64,000 nucleotides of DNA. It comes from Maribacter zhoushanensis. Lineage in GTDB: Bacteria; Bacteroidota; Bacteroidia; Flavobacteriales; Flavobacteriaceae. The stretch lies in NCBI RefSeq assembly GCF_029350975.1, contig NZ_JARKMR010000002.1, forward strand, positions 434,001 through 498,000, in the 5' to 3' direction. Positions within the stretch are counted from its first letter, which is position 1, and the number at the start of each line of letters is the position of its first letter. Both the position numbers and the translations under genes were made by a program. Positions 1 to 8,701 of the stretch are shown one piece after another. The notes beneath the pieces were generated by a model. That model had not been told where the DNA came from and did not search any database. It saw only the letters and a program-made list of their open reading frames with translations.

Positions 1-109
1 CTAGTACACCATCATCAACACTATCGCTACTACAAGCAATTAAGGTGATAAAGGATAGTGCCAAAACGATGGATATAGAGGGAACTCTTTTAAATATTTT
101 TTTTCTCAT
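1..109 (-). CDS. Lipoprotein, N-terminal fragment (cut by window edge)
   Basis: Only the first 36 codons are present; the gene runs off the left edge. The N-terminus has basic residues (MRKKIFKR), a hydrophobic stretch and a lipobox LIAC with the lipidated Cys at residue 26. It is followed by Ser-Ser-Asp, the acidic pattern typical of surface-exposed lipoproteins in Bacteroidota. Function cannot be judged from the fragment. It lies downstream of and in the same orientation as the gene ending at 234, with about 125 bases between them. Confidence 0.7.
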   Translation of the reverse strand, partial: MRKKIFKRVPSISIVLALSFITLIACSSDSVDDGVL

Positions 110-233
110 AACAAGTAAGTTTAAATTTTATTTGTCGATTTTATTGGTACAATACTAATAATTAATTGTTTGCAATATTTATAAAATCAGCGAATGACCA
201 TAGTGTTTAAGTGAATCAATCATTTAAATAAGA

Positions 234-866
234 TTAATCATCTTGAACAGTAGACTTCGTCTTTAATTTAAGCATTTTTTTAATCAAATATCCTAACCCC
301 ATAAATGCCAATAGAAAGATTATAATCAATGAAGGTGAGATATTTGCATTCTGTTGCGCCGTTTCAACGAACTTATTGTCTTTGACCAAGAGTGCAATAG
401 TATGGTCATTAGCTTGGTTTAAATTGAAATGATCTTTAACAAAACCTTCTTTAAAAACCATTAATACACTTTGGTTTCTACTTATATCGTCAAACACCTT
501 ATTAGAAATTACTGCAGACTCAATTGAGGCTGGTATATCTTTTATTTCAAAAATGACTTTTGTCTCATGTCCAAGTTTTACAATACCCTTGCCTAAAGTT
601 ATTTGTTCACCGTTATTAAAAGAAATAAGTAAATTATTCTTGATATGTGCTAATACCATCTCTTGAAATTCTTCGGGTGTTTTATAAGGTGTATCGGCAA
701 AATGAGTTCTAACTTCTTGTTGAAAAGCTGTTAGCGATGCATTTATTTGTAAGACCCAAGTACTATTCTTCTGTTCTGCTAGAACTAGAGTAGAAGCATC
801 AGGGCTATGAGCAAAGCCTATAGCTGATGAACACATTATGATTATTAATAAGATATATTTTTTCAT
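234..866 (-). CDS. Exported protein anchored by a C-terminal membrane helix
   Basis: About 210 residues. I chose the ATG at 866 rather than the upstream ATG at 905 because it places a signal peptide (MKKYILL..., cleavage after about residue 18, before HSPDAS) at the N-terminus and avoids overlapping the preceding gene. The mature part has no cysteine motif or recognised catalytic residues. A single helix (about residues 178-196) followed by Lys-rich residues should anchor it in the inner membrane with the bulk in the periplasm. The pattern resembles the periplasmic part of HupE/UreJ-type proteins, but that is only a weak impression. It starts 10 bases after the YHYH gene stop, so the two are probably co-transcribed. 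Confidence 0.75.
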   Translation of the reverse strand: MKKYILLIIIMCSSAIGFAHSPDASTLVLAEQKNSTWVLQINASLTAFQQEVRTHFADTPYKTPEEFQEMVLAHIKNNLLISFNNGEQITLGKGIVKLGHETKVIFEIKDIPASIESAVISNKVFDDISRNQSVLMVFKEGFVKDHFNLNQANDHTIALLVKDNKFVETAQQNANISPSLIIIFLLAFMGLGYLIKKMLKLKTKSTVQDD

Positions 867-876
867 ACCGCTATTT

Positions 877-1914
877 TTATTCGGCGTAAGCACCGTGTAA
901 TCCATTAATGAAATTATTATTTCCTGCTTCGTCTACATGGTAATGATAACCGCGAGTGTCATCTGTGTGACCGCGTAAATCATCTAAGCCGGTAGGCGCA
1001 TTACCATCGGCATCGGTATATTCATAAATACCATAACCATCCATGGCGTATCCTATTAAAGCGGCATGACCGTCTTCTTGCGCAATAGTAGTACTAAAGC
1101 CCGTAGCTGCATGATAATGGTATCCTTGATGTACATTGATATGTCCGCCGGCATCATCAAAAGGAGCAAGTGTATAAGCGCCTAAAATATTATCTGTAGG
1201 TGCCGGAGCAGAAAATTCTATACCGTTTAAAGCAACCCCACGTGTAGATGGTAAAGTGCTAACAGTGCCTGGACCGCCTCCTTGACCAGCAGTTGAAAAG
1301 TACACATCTGTAGATTGCGCAACGGGGGTAACAGGAATAGTAAATGTTTGTGAAAGGTTGGTAATATAAGACGGAAGACATTCTACACAGAAGTTTTCAT
1401 ATGCTTCACCAACATCTGGATTTGCAGCGTTAATGCAGTCATCTTCAGTATCTGTAATATAGATATCGCCATTTGCATCGTACATTAGCCAATTAGAGTC
1501 ATTATAAAATTCAGCCATATTTTCTACGAAAGCTCCGTCTACATCATAAACTTCCCCGCCTTCTAACCAAATACCGCCGGCTGTATCATCATCAGAAATA
1601 TTCCCTGGGCACCACGGTCCCATATTGTGATCAGAAGGTAGACTATTGGTTACTATTTCATAACAATCTGTAGAAGTACCATCTGAAAGTGTACAGGGTA
1701 CTGTGGTTATAGTAACCGTACCATCACTAGTTAAAAAATACGAAGCGTCAACATTTATGGCCAAATCATCGGTAGACATGTCTGTTTCGTCATTTTCATC
1801 TATGGTAACATCTTCGTCTAGTGAAGAATCATCACTACTACAGCTACCAAAATTTAATGCTAAGAATGCAAAAAATGCGAATGCAAAAATTGAATATTTA
1901 TTTTGTTGTATCAT
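877..1914 (-). CDS. YHYH-domain surface lipoprotein
   Basis: 345 residues. The signal peptide ends in a lipobox with Cys25 followed by SSDDSS, then an acidic linker. Two GYHYH motifs (near residues 261 and 321), together with GYAMDG and a DLRGHTDDT segment, define the YHYH family, secreted proteins of unknown function common in marine bacteria. His-rich motifs and paired acidic residues suggest metal binding, but that is inference. Six cysteines in the middle of the mature chain could form disulfides. It is probably in one transcription unit with the DUF6090 gene upstream (32-base gap) and the anchored protein downstream. Confidence 0.85.
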   Translation of the reverse strand: MIQQNKYSIFAFAFFAFLALNFGSCSSDDSSLDEDVTIDENDETDMSTDDLAINVDASYFLTSDGTVTITTVPCTLSDGTSTDCYEIVTNSLPSDHNMGPWCPGNISDDDTAGGIWLEGGEVYDVDGAFVENMAEFYNDSNWLMYDANGDIYITDTEDDCINAANPDVGEAYENFCVECLPSYITNLSQTFTIPVTPVAQSTDVYFSTAGQGGGPGTVSTLPSTRGVALNGIEFSAPAPTDNILGAYTLAPFDDAGGHINVHQGYHYHAATGFSTTIAQEDGHAALIGYAMDGYGIYEYTDADGNAPTGLDDLRGHTDDTRGYHYHVDEAGNNNFINGLHGAYAE

Positions 1915-1946
1915 AATATTATTTTTAGATTATTAATTAAATATGA

Positions 1947-2699
1947 TTAAGGTCTGTGTAATTCTTGATTTAATTTTGTTGCAATATTTTCCGTTTTATG
2001 CCTTAAGCTCTTAGCTATGACCAATTGATTTTTAGTTTGTATGAGCCGGTCTATAACCCCGTTTTGATATTCCCTGTTCTCCAATAAATCTGGGTAGTTA
2101 GATTGTATGCCGTAATTTTTAACACGATGATAGCTATAACTGTTTTTAGGTAAAATTTCTAATAATGAAATATGTTTTTCTATTAATGGCTTTAGCCTTT
2201 CTGTTATTATATTTTCTATTTTATTTTGCTGGTTATTGAAGCTATCTAATTCATTTGGGTATGCAGCAATCAATTCTTTAAGGCTGTCACTTTCAATAAA
2301 CTCAAACTTACTGGTGGCATTTATTGAATTAATAGCTTCATTTCTTACAATAGTTTTGTCATAGTTTAAATTAACGATCAAAGACTTTGCTTTCTGTGTA
2401 AGTTCGCTGGGTTGATCGCCCAAATAGTTAATTGTATTCTGTAGCATTTGAATACTCTTTGTATAGTCTACAATTGCACTATCTAAGACAACCAAATTTG
2501 TATCTAGCTCTTGACTTAAACTTTTGTAAATTTTTACTTCTACTATTCTATTTTTTCTAATTTCATTTAGGTCGTTAATTTTCCAAGCAATTAAGAGACC
2601 TAGTACTATGAGCACAATTTCCCCAAGTGCGTAAATGAAATATGTTTTAAATTTTTCTAAGCGTAAAAGTTTATTTCTAACTTTTCTGAACAATACCAT
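1947..2699 (-). CDS. DUF6090-family membrane protein
   Basis: 250 residues from the ATG at 2699; a GTG 33 bases upstream would add 11 residues that precede the conserved start. The N-terminus (LFRKVRNKLL, then one membrane helix GEIVLIVLGLLIAWKIND at about residues 26-43) is the hallmark of DUF6090, a family of single-pass flavobacterial proteins with a helical periplasmic or cytoplasmic domain. The rest is predicted to be helical with no catalytic signature. Its function is unknown. It lies between the terminator of the CotH gene and the YHYH gene. Confidence 0.8.
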   Translation of the reverse strand: MVLFRKVRNKLLRLEKFKTYFIYALGEIVLIVLGLLIAWKINDLNEIRKNRIVEVKIYKSLSQELDTNLVVLDSAIVDYTKSIQMLQNTINYLGDQPSELTQKAKSLIVNLNYDKTIVRNEAINSINATSKFEFIESDSLKELIAAYPNELDSFNNQQNKIENIITERLKPLIEKHISLLEILPKNSYSYHRVKNYGIQSNYPDLLENREYQNGVIDRLIQTKNQLVIAKSLRHKTENIATKLNQELHRP

Positions 2700-2740
2700 T
2701 GTTAGCAATTTTATTACAACCCCAATTAACACCGATAGTT

Positions 2741-2769
2741 AAAAAAAGCTTCACGATTTCTCATGAAGC
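2741..2769 (-). terminator. Intrinsic terminator of the CotH gene
   Basis: Read on the minus strand, a 9-bp stem (GCTTCATGA with TCGTGAAGC, one G-U pair) closed by a GAAA tetraloop is followed by seven T residues. It sits 22 bases past the CotH stop codon. Confidence 0.85.
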
Positions 2770-2791
2770 CTTGGGCTAAATTCAACAAGTG

Positions 2792-4252
2792 TTATCTGTT
2801 TAAGTAACTATTAACTGCTGCTGTTCTACTAGTAGCATGTGTATTAAGTTCGTTTATCGCATTTTGAAAATCTGCACTAGAGTTCAAGAATGTATATCCC
2901 TCATTTTCAGAGGTGGCATAAGGTTCAACCAAAGTTGAATAAGTAGTATATAAAGCTTGAATTGTAGTTTCATTAAATGGACCTTCTATAACTTCTTGAA
3001 CATAAGCGTCATATTTTGCTTGATATTCTTCATCATTATAGATGTATGACAATAAAGGCCATTCTGATGCATTTACATCAGAAAAATCTAACGCTACCGC
3101 ACCTTGTTGTTTTCCATCTTGTAAAGCTTCATTGTTATCCCAAGGAATCCAATTTAGTTTATCAGTATCTGGGTTATTATACAAGTAATAGTTGTGAGAC
3201 ATTCTACCGTAGGTATCCCAATTTTGAATAACCGTATTGGTGGCCAAATATTTTAAATACACATCTGTGTCAAGTACCGCATCTAAATTTGATCTCCAGG
3301 TTGCGGCATCTGTAGTTCTAGATGCATCATTAATGATATTTAAAAGACTTTCAACATCTGAAAAATCTGCTTCATCTTCATTTGTCTTTTTTACATACTC
3401 ATCTTCATCATAAGTGCCTGCAGCAAAAGTTGCGGCATCACCATCTGGTTTATATAAGTTACCATCGTTATCAGAGAATTGTTCATCAATTACAGTATCG
3501 TCAACTTCTTCAACCAGTGTGTAAAGTCCAAAATATATAGGACCATCACCATGATCTATGTAAAGCGTATAAAAAGCTGTGTTAGAAACTGCTAACCCGG
3601 CGTTGCGGAATACATCTGCAGCAACTTTTTCACGAAGCATAGATTTATCATCGTAATTATTTTTAAGGCTTAATTTTTTAAAACCATAAAAACGTTGATT
3701 ATCTATTTGTGGATAGTCGTCTTCAAACTCATCAAAATCAAGTTTAAGCGAAAGTTTTAGGTTTCCAGATTGCCAAGTAGATTGTAAGCTAGAATTACCT
3801 TTAAAACGAACTCCTACCCTATACCATTCTGTACCTTCATAAAAAACTTCTGCAGGCACAAAAATTGGATCTTCGTCAGTTGATGTAGCTGCGCCGGGTG
3901 ATGATTGTCCAGAACTTCCAAAAGAACCGTAAAGTTCTGTCATGTTTTCAAGCATATTTTCCCAACGAGCTTCGGTAATAACAATATCAAGGCGTTTTAC
4001 AGCATTATCTTCAAATACCTCTTCAAAATCTGGATCGGCATCTTTACTATGTGTAGCCGTAGTCCAATCTGTCGCTTCAAAATCACTATCGTCAACCGTA
4101 GTACTAACTTCTTCTTCCTCTTCTGCAATTTCATCATCTACATCAGTATCAACAATACTATCATCATCACTACAAGCAATGAAAGAAGTGATAGATAAGA
4201 ACAATAGTATTTTTTGAACCGGTAAAACAACCTTAATATTTTTAATACTCAT
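2792..4252 (-). CDS. CotH kinase family lipoprotein
   Basis: 486 residues. A lipoprotein signal ends at Cys27 (SFIAC), followed by a very acidic linker (about residues 28-55). The rest matches CotH proteins, which are atypical protein kinases in spore-formers and are widespread in non-spore-forming marine bacteria as secreted proteins. Visible hallmarks are VRFKGNSSL, the LSLK segments, LYTLVEEVDD, GNLYKPDGD and the late NWIPWDNNEAL block with the acidic residues typical of the active site. Its substrate here is unknown. It follows the EF-hand gene by 29 bases on the same strand and ends in its own terminator, so the two genes probably form one transcript. Confidence 0.9.
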   Translation of the reverse strand: MSIKNIKVVLPVQKILLFLSITSFIACSDDDSIVDTDVDDEIAEEEEEVSTTVDDSDFEATDWTTATHSKDADPDFEEVFEDNAVKRLDIVITEARWENMLENMTELYGSFGSSGQSSPGAATSTDEDPIFVPAEVFYEGTEWYRVGVRFKGNSSLQSTWQSGNLKLSLKLDFDEFEDDYPQIDNQRFYGFKKLSLKNNYDDKSMLREKVAADVFRNAGLAVSNTAFYTLYIDHGDGPIYFGLYTLVEEVDDTVIDEQFSDNDGNLYKPDGDAATFAAGTYDEDEYVKKTNEDEADFSDVESLLNIINDASRTTDAATWRSNLDAVLDTDVYLKYLATNTVIQNWDTYGRMSHNYYLYNNPDTDKLNWIPWDNNEALQDGKQQGAVALDFSDVNASEWPLLSYIYNDEEYQAKYDAYVQEVIEGPFNETTIQALYTTYSTLVEPYATSENEGYTFLNSSADFQNAINELNTHATSRTAAVNSYLNR

Positions 4253-4281
4253 CTGTGCTATTTTTTAATGATTAATGACAC

Positions 4282-4563
4282 TTAGTTTCTTGGTCTCCCT
4301 TTTGGTTTAGGTGCATTATCAAATTCTTCTTCAGAAATGTAACCATCCTCATTGGTGTCTATTTCAGTGAAATTATCTTTTAAAGGCCCTTTCACTTCTT
4401 CTTTAGAAAGCAAACCATCTTCGTCGGCATCCATTTCTTTAATTAATTTTTCATAAGTAGGTCTTTCTCTTTTTTCCCCTTTAGACTGTGCGTTTACAGC
4501 TACGGTTCCAAAAGCGACCAACATAGCAAATAATAATCCTGTTTTTAAAGTAATACGTTTCAT
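4282..4563 (-). CDS. Exported EF-hand calcium-binding protein
   Basis: 93 residues with a signal peptide cleaved near NAQ (residue 26). Two canonical EF-hand loops are visible: D45 to E56 (DADEDGLLSKEE) and D69 to E80 (DTNEDGYISEEE), each with Asp at positions 1, 3 and 5, Gly at 6 and Glu at 12. The C-terminal tail is basic and Pro-rich (PKPKGRPRN). It probably binds calcium in the periplasm or outside the cell and is likely co-transcribed with the CotH kinase downstream. CotH enzymes act on secreted proteins, so a substrate or partner role is possible but unproven. Confidence 0.88.
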   Translation of the reverse strand: MKRITLKTGLLFAMLVAFGTVAVNAQSKGEKRERPTYEKLIKEMDADEDGLLSKEEVKGPLKDNFTEIDTNEDGYISEEEFDNAPKPKGRPRN

Positions 4564-4721
4564 ATGTTTTATTTTTAATGATTAATAATTTCATTACAAA
4601 GATGTAAGAAACTTGAATGCCATATGAGCGTATTAAGTGTTTGCCGTTTAGTTTTAAGTGAATACTATATTTTAAATGGTGAATGCTTATTTATCAACGG
4701 TTTAAAGTGCTATTTACTAGA

Positions 4722-4729
4722 TATGTTTG
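4722..4729 (+). promoter_or_regulatory. Minus-7 box TATGTTTG of the LytS/LytTR operon
   Basis: A perfect match to the Bacteroidota minus-7 consensus TAnnTTTG, 26 bases before the ATG of the histidine kinase gene. No clear minus-33 element was seen. Confidence 0.45.
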
Positions 4730-4754
4730 AGTTTTTATTCCTTTTATTTGCATC

Positions 4755-5819
4755 ATGAACAGACATAAGAATTTTTTATTTCATGTAGTCCTTTGGCTTT
4801 TAATTTGGGCAACCGCCTGGATATTTAGTGGTAGTGATTTTCAATTTGTAAGTGAAAATGTTACGGCATTAATCTGCCAAATTGTGGTTATTGCCATACT
4901 TATATACTTTACCATTCCACAATTATTATTAAAGAAGAAATATGTAGCTTTCACATTAATTTCGATAGCTGCCGTTGTGGTTGTAACACTCGTTTTAACT
5001 AATGTTGTACCAGACACGGTAATAGGTTTAGACACACAAATGACTCCCGGTCCAAGGCCTGGTCCAGGTCCTAGATTTGAAGACGGACCACGTATAGCAG
5101 CCAACCGTAGACCACCTTCAAAATTTTTCATCAACCTTCTTTTAATAGCTATCGCTTCTGCAATAGCCACTTTGGTAGAGTTATTTTTATTTGCTCAGAG
5201 AAAAGAAGAAGAAATAATTTTAAATAGAAACGAAGCTTTACAGACCGAATTAAAACTGTTGAAATCACAGATCAATCCACATTTTCTTTTCAATGCTTTA
5301 AATAATATTTATGCCTTATCTGCTATTGATTCTACAAGAACACAACAAAGTATAAGCTATTTGTCTGATATGCTCAGGTACGTATTGTATGAGTGTGAGC
5401 AAGAGATAGTGCCACTCTATAAAGAGATAGATTACATTGAAAATTATATTAAGTTGTTCTGCTTAAAAAGTAGTAAAACATACCCTATTACTACATCTTT
5501 TTCAATTGAAGACCAAAATGTAGAAATAGTGCCTATGTTATTGATTCCTTTTTTGGAAAATGCCTTAAAGCACAGTAATATTGAAAAGATAACAGGCACT
5601 TTTATTAACTTGAAGATTACTGCTTCTTCAAATCATATAGATTTTGAAATAGAGAATAGTAAGCCTGAGGTCCAAATAACCAAAGATGATGTTGGTGGAA
5701 TTGGTATAGAGAATGTTAAAAAACGTTTGGCAATCTTGTACGCTAACCGACATAATTTAACAATAAATGAAACCACTAAAGCATTTAAAGTAAACCTAAA
5801 ACTACAGTTGCATGACTAG
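4755..5819 (+). CDS. LytS-type sensor histidine kinase
   Basis: 354 residues. Four membrane helices (about 6-23, 36-58, 64-86 and 124-147) form the sensor. The loop between helices 3 and 4 carries a Pro/Gly/Arg-rich tract (TPGPRPGPGPRFEDGPR). The cytoplasmic part has the His_kinase domain with the H-box NPHFLFNALNN (His176) and an N-box with ENALKH near residue 268, ending in a GIGIENVKKRL G-box. It should autophosphorylate and pass phosphate to the response regulator that starts 8 bases before its stop codon (overlapping ATGACTAG). The stimulus is unknown; the divergent neighbours encode surface proteins and could be targets. Confidence 0.93.
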   Translation: MNRHKNFLFHVVLWLLIWATAWIFSGSDFQFVSENVTALICQIVVIAILIYFTIPQLLLKKKYVAFTLISIAAVVVVTLVLTNVVPDTVIGLDTQMTPGPRPGPGPRFEDGPRIAANRRPPSKFFINLLLIAIASAIATLVELFLFAQRKEEEIILNRNEALQTELKLLKSQINPHFLFNALNNIYALSAIDSTRTQQSISYLSDMLRYVLYECEQEIVPLYKEIDYIENYIKLFCLKSSKTYPITTSFSIEDQNVEIVPMLLIPFLENALKHSNIEKITGTFINLKITASSNHIDFEIENSKPEVQITKDDVGGIGIENVKKRLAILYANRHNLTINETTKAFKVNLKLQLHD

Positions 5820-6486
5820 CATAAATTGTATAGTAGTAGATGATGAAGAACTTGCTCGTTCCCTGCTGGTATCCTATATATCAAAATTAGATTTTCTACA
5901 TCTAGTTGGTGAAGCGGAGAACCCGTTAGAGGCATTGCAACTTATGAAAGAGCATTCTGTAGACCTTTTGTTTTTAGACATTCAAATGCCAGAGATAAAG
6001 GGTACTGATTTTGCAAAAATGGTGAACGCAAATACCAAAATAATATTCACAACTGCCTACTCACAATATGCCCTGGAAGGTTATGAGTTAAACGCCGTAG
6101 ACTACCTTTTAAAGCCAATTACTTTTGAACGCTTTGTCACTGCAGTAAATAAGGTAAAAACTAATAATACAGTAGAAAAGTCTAATTCTTTTACTATTAA
6201 ATCTGGTTACGATTTACATAAAGTAAAGTTTGAAGATGTACAATATATAGTTAGTGATAGTGAGTATGTTACATTTCATTTAGCTAACAAAAAAATAGTT
6301 AGTAACCAACGCTTAAAAACTTTAGAGCAAGAGTTGCCTAGCTCGTTGTTTATGAGAGTTCATAGATCTTATATCATAAATAGAAACAGTGTTACAGGGC
6401 TAAAAGGAAGAGATCTTTTGCTTTCAGATGTCATAATACCGGTGAGTGATTCTTACTATGATTTGGTAAAAGAAGAGTTGTTTTAA
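5812..6486 (+). CDS. LytTR-family response regulator
   Basis: 224 residues. The receiver domain has the acidic pair DDEE at 10-13, the phospho-acceptor Asp56 in FLDIQMP and the conserved Lys in LLKPI. A LytTR DNA-binding domain follows (about 125-222) with FMRVHRSYIINRNSV. It overlaps the kinase gene by 8 bases, so translation is coupled. Its targets are not determined; the divergent EF-hand/CotH unit is the nearest candidate. Confidence 0.93.
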   Translation: MTSINCIVVDDEELARSLLVSYISKLDFLHLVGEAENPLEALQLMKEHSVDLLFLDIQMPEIKGTDFAKMVNANTKIIFTTAYSQYALEGYELNAVDYLLKPITFERFVTAVNKVKTNNTVEKSNSFTIKSGYDLHKVKFEDVQYIVSDSEYVTFHLANKKIVSNQRLKTLEQELPSSLFMRVHRSYIINRNSVTGLKGRDLLLSDVIIPVSDSYYDLVKEELF

Positions 6487-6644
6487 GCACTAATTTTATT
6501 TCCCAAAACAATATCATATTTAAGTTTAATATAAGTATCTAATTTTTAAGCATCTACAATTTTTCAATTGAGATTGTGAATATCTATTGCTTTTTTAGGT
6601 GTTGCAAACTATGACTAAGAAGTATATTTAGCACCCCAAAAAAA

Positions 6645-7211
6645 ATGGAAAATATGAGTGCAACGTGGTACGAGTGTAAAATAAAATACAGAAAATTAGA
6701 CGAAGCTTCAGGAATGTTGAAGGTAAAGACAGAACCTTTTTTGGTAGATGCTATATCTTATACAGAAGCAGAAAGTAGAATTACCGAAGAAATGTCTGCT
6801 TACTTAAGTGATACCGAAGAAATCAAAATTACCAATATTAAGGTGGCAAATTTTGCTGAAATTCATCCGTTTGAGAATTCAGACCGTTGGTTTAAATCAA
6901 AAGTTTCTTTAATTGCCTTTGATGAAGAAAGTGGTAAAGAACGTAAAACCAACATGTATTTGCTAATACAGGCAAACGATGTAAAAGAAGCTTATGACAA
7001 TACCATTAGTGTCATGAAAGATACAATGGGCGAATACTCGGTACCATCTATTTCAGAATCTCCTATTATGGATGTTTTTCCTTATTTCTCTGGAGAGGAA
7101 GATGATATGGAACGTGTAGAGAAATTTAATATTTTAAAAGATTCAGTACCGGTAGATAATTCTATGGATGAAGAACTAGAATTAAGTGACGTAATGTCAA
7201 GTGAAGAATAA
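6645..7211 (+). CDS. DUF4494 domain-containing protein
   Basis: 188 residues, cytoplasmic, without signal peptide or membrane helix. The opening block (WYECKIKYRK...DAISYTEAESRI) and the middle block (FKSKVSLIAFDEESGKERKTNMYLLIQANDVKEAYDN) are typical of DUF4494, a family restricted to Bacteroidota and of unknown function. The last 45 residues are acidic and probably disordered. Translation may begin at the ATG at 6645 or at a second in-frame ATG at 6654. It is monocistronic and ends in a bidirectional terminator. Confidence 0.88.
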   Translation: MENMSATWYECKIKYRKLDEASGMLKVKTEPFLVDAISYTEAESRITEEMSAYLSDTEEIKITNIKVANFAEIHPFENSDRWFKSKVSLIAFDEESGKERKTNMYLLIQANDVKEAYDNTISVMKDTMGEYSVPSISESPIMDVFPYFSGEEDDMERVEKFNILKDSVPVDNSMDEELELSDVMSSEE

Positions 7212-7236
7212 GCACTTTTAGTTAAATAATACAAAC

Positions 7237-7262
7237 AAAAGGGACCCAATTGGGTCCCTTTT
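7237..7262. terminator. Bidirectional terminator between DUF4494 and GreB-like genes
   Basis: A perfect 11-bp inverted repeat (AAAAGGGACCC and its complement) with a 4-base AATT centre has A-runs and T-runs on both sides, so it can serve the two convergent genes. Confidence 0.9.
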
Positions 7263-7305
7263 GTTTTATATACCATAAGATTAGAACAATATAGAGTTGT
7301 AATTA

Positions 7306-7809
7306 TTACGAGTAAGAAATAGCTACGATTTTAAATACGCATTTAACCTTACCTAAATTTAAGGAAGTAGTATCACCAACCTGTTTGGATATTAACATAC
7401 GCGCAATAGGTGATAAAAATGAAATTTTGCCTTTTGCTATGTCCGCTTCATCAACACCTGCTATTTGAAATTGTTGAATGGTAGTAGCATTATCAATCTT
7501 TACAAGAACGGTTGCACCAAAACGAACTTCGTTCTCTGGTTGTTTACTTAAGTCTACAATTTTTGCAGTAGAAATTCGCTCGTTTAACAATTGCATTTTT
7601 GCACTGATTAAATTGTTGGCTATACGCAGTTCTTTTTCATCATTAGTTTGCAAAGATTCTTTTTCAATTGTTAGTGACTTTTTTTCGGCTAACAGATTAT
7701 TATATCCTATTGAGGTAACATAGTTGGTTACAGCATTAGGTAAATCTGCCCTTGGTGGTACCATTGGTATTTCTTCTTGATCTTCTTCTTTTACAAACCC
7801 TCTGCTCAT
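7306..7809 (-). CDS. GreA/GreB-family transcription elongation factor
   Basis: 167 residues, a normal length for GreB. The N-terminus MSRGFVKEEDQEE and the PPRA motif are typical of the GreB-like subfamily. A coiled-coil hairpin (about 30-100, with LISAKMQLLNERI) precedes the FKBP-like C-terminal domain (IAGVDEAD...GKISFLSPIARML...GD). Proteins of this type enter the RNA polymerase secondary channel and stimulate cleavage of backtracked transcripts. In this subfamily the acidic tip of the hairpin is less conserved, so cleavage activity is inferred only. It appears monocistronic. Confidence 0.88.
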   Translation of the reverse strand: MSRGFVKEEDQEEIPMVPPRADLPNAVTNYVTSIGYNNLLAEKKSLTIEKESLQTNDEKELRIANNLISAKMQLLNERISTAKIVDLSKQPENEVRFGATVLVKIDNATTIQQFQIAGVDEADIAKGKISFLSPIARMLISKQVGDTTSLNLGKVKCVFKIVAISYS

Positions 7810-7873
7810 TTTATATCAATTTTAATTAAAATTAATATTTCAGCTTAGGGGACATTAATTAGATGCAAATTAT

Positions 7874-7895
7874 AATTACCTCTATTAAGGTAATT
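7874..7895 (-). terminator. Hairpin after the LytTR regulator, possible weak terminator
   Basis: A perfect 8-bp inverted repeat (AATTACCT and AGGTAATT, 6-base loop) lies between the response regulator stop and the GreB-like start. There is no strong T-run, so it could also be a binding site near the GreB-like promoter. Confidence 0.4.
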
Positions 7896-7956
7896 GTACG
7901 ATAACGTTCAGGTAATTTTTTAGAAATAATAATGCCTCGTTCTAAATAAACTAATG

Positions 7957-8700
7957 TTATGTATTCAATGAATTATTATTGATATACTCTAGAAATTGAG
8001 GTTTGTATTGTTCAGAAACGGTAATGCGTTGTTTGTTGATAATGATTTGGCTACGCTCTATTACTTCAACATATTTTAGAGATACTATGAAAGATCTATG
8101 AACGCGCATGAAATGAGATTTAGGTAGTTCTTCTTCTAAGCTCTTAAGGCTCATTAGCGTCAATATTGGTTTAGGATTATCTTTAAGCCAAATTTTAATG
8201 TAGTCTTTTAATCCTTCAAAATACATTACATCTGCAAGTTTAATGCGTAGTTGCTTGTATTCTGATTTTACAAAAAGAAACTCTTTCTCTTGAGAAGGTT
8301 CTTGAGCTTGAACAGTTTTATTGCTTCTAACCAATTTAAACCATTCTAACGCTTTGTTAGAAGCAGTTAAGAATTCAGCATAATCAAAAGGTTTAAGCAA
8401 ATAGTCCAAAGCCTCTACTTTAAAGCCTTCTAGAGCATATTGGTCAAACGCAGTGGTAAAAATTACTTTAGAATTTTTCGGTAGCATTTTAGAAAATTCA
8501 ATTCCCGTTAAATCGGGCATTTGAATATCAAGAAAAAGAAGATCTACCTGTTCTGAATTTAAAAATTGCATAGCTTCAATGGCACTACTACATTTTTTTA
8601 TCAATTTTAAATATGGTGTTTTTTCTACATAACTTTCTACCAGATTAACAGCCATGGGTTCATCGTCAACAATCATACAGGTAATTTGAGTAGCTTCCAT
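7957..8700 (-). CDS. LytTR-family response regulator of the efflux operon
   Basis: 247 residues from the ATG at 8700; a TTG 12 bases upstream would overlap the kinase gene and adds nothing conserved. The receiver domain has DDEP, the phospho-acceptor Asp58 (FLDIQMP) and LLKPF. The LytTR domain in the second half ends with FMRVHRSFIVSLKYV and a binding helix region. It is the last gene of a six-gene operon and starts 1 base after the kinase stop, so it most likely receives phosphate from that kinase and may control the exporter genes upstream of it. Confidence 0.93.
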   Translation of the reverse strand: MEATQITCMIVDDEPMAVNLVESYVEKTPYLKLIKKCSSAIEAMQFLNSEQVDLLFLDIQMPDLTGIEFSKMLPKNSKVIFTTAFDQYALEGFKVEALDYLLKPFDYAEFLTASNKALEWFKLVRSNKTVQAQEPSQEKEFLFVKSEYKQLRIKLADVMYFEGLKDYIKIWLKDNPKPILTLMSLKSLEEELPKSHFMRVHRSFIVSLKYVEVIERSQIIINKQRITVSEQYKPQFLEYINNNSLNT

Positions 8701-8701
8701 A

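Noticed and set aside
4841-5170. 109-codon frame antisense to the LytS gene
   Set aside because: It follows the codon periodicity of the opposite gene, repeats its Pro/Gly tract in mirrored form and has no upstream signal; a shadow frame.
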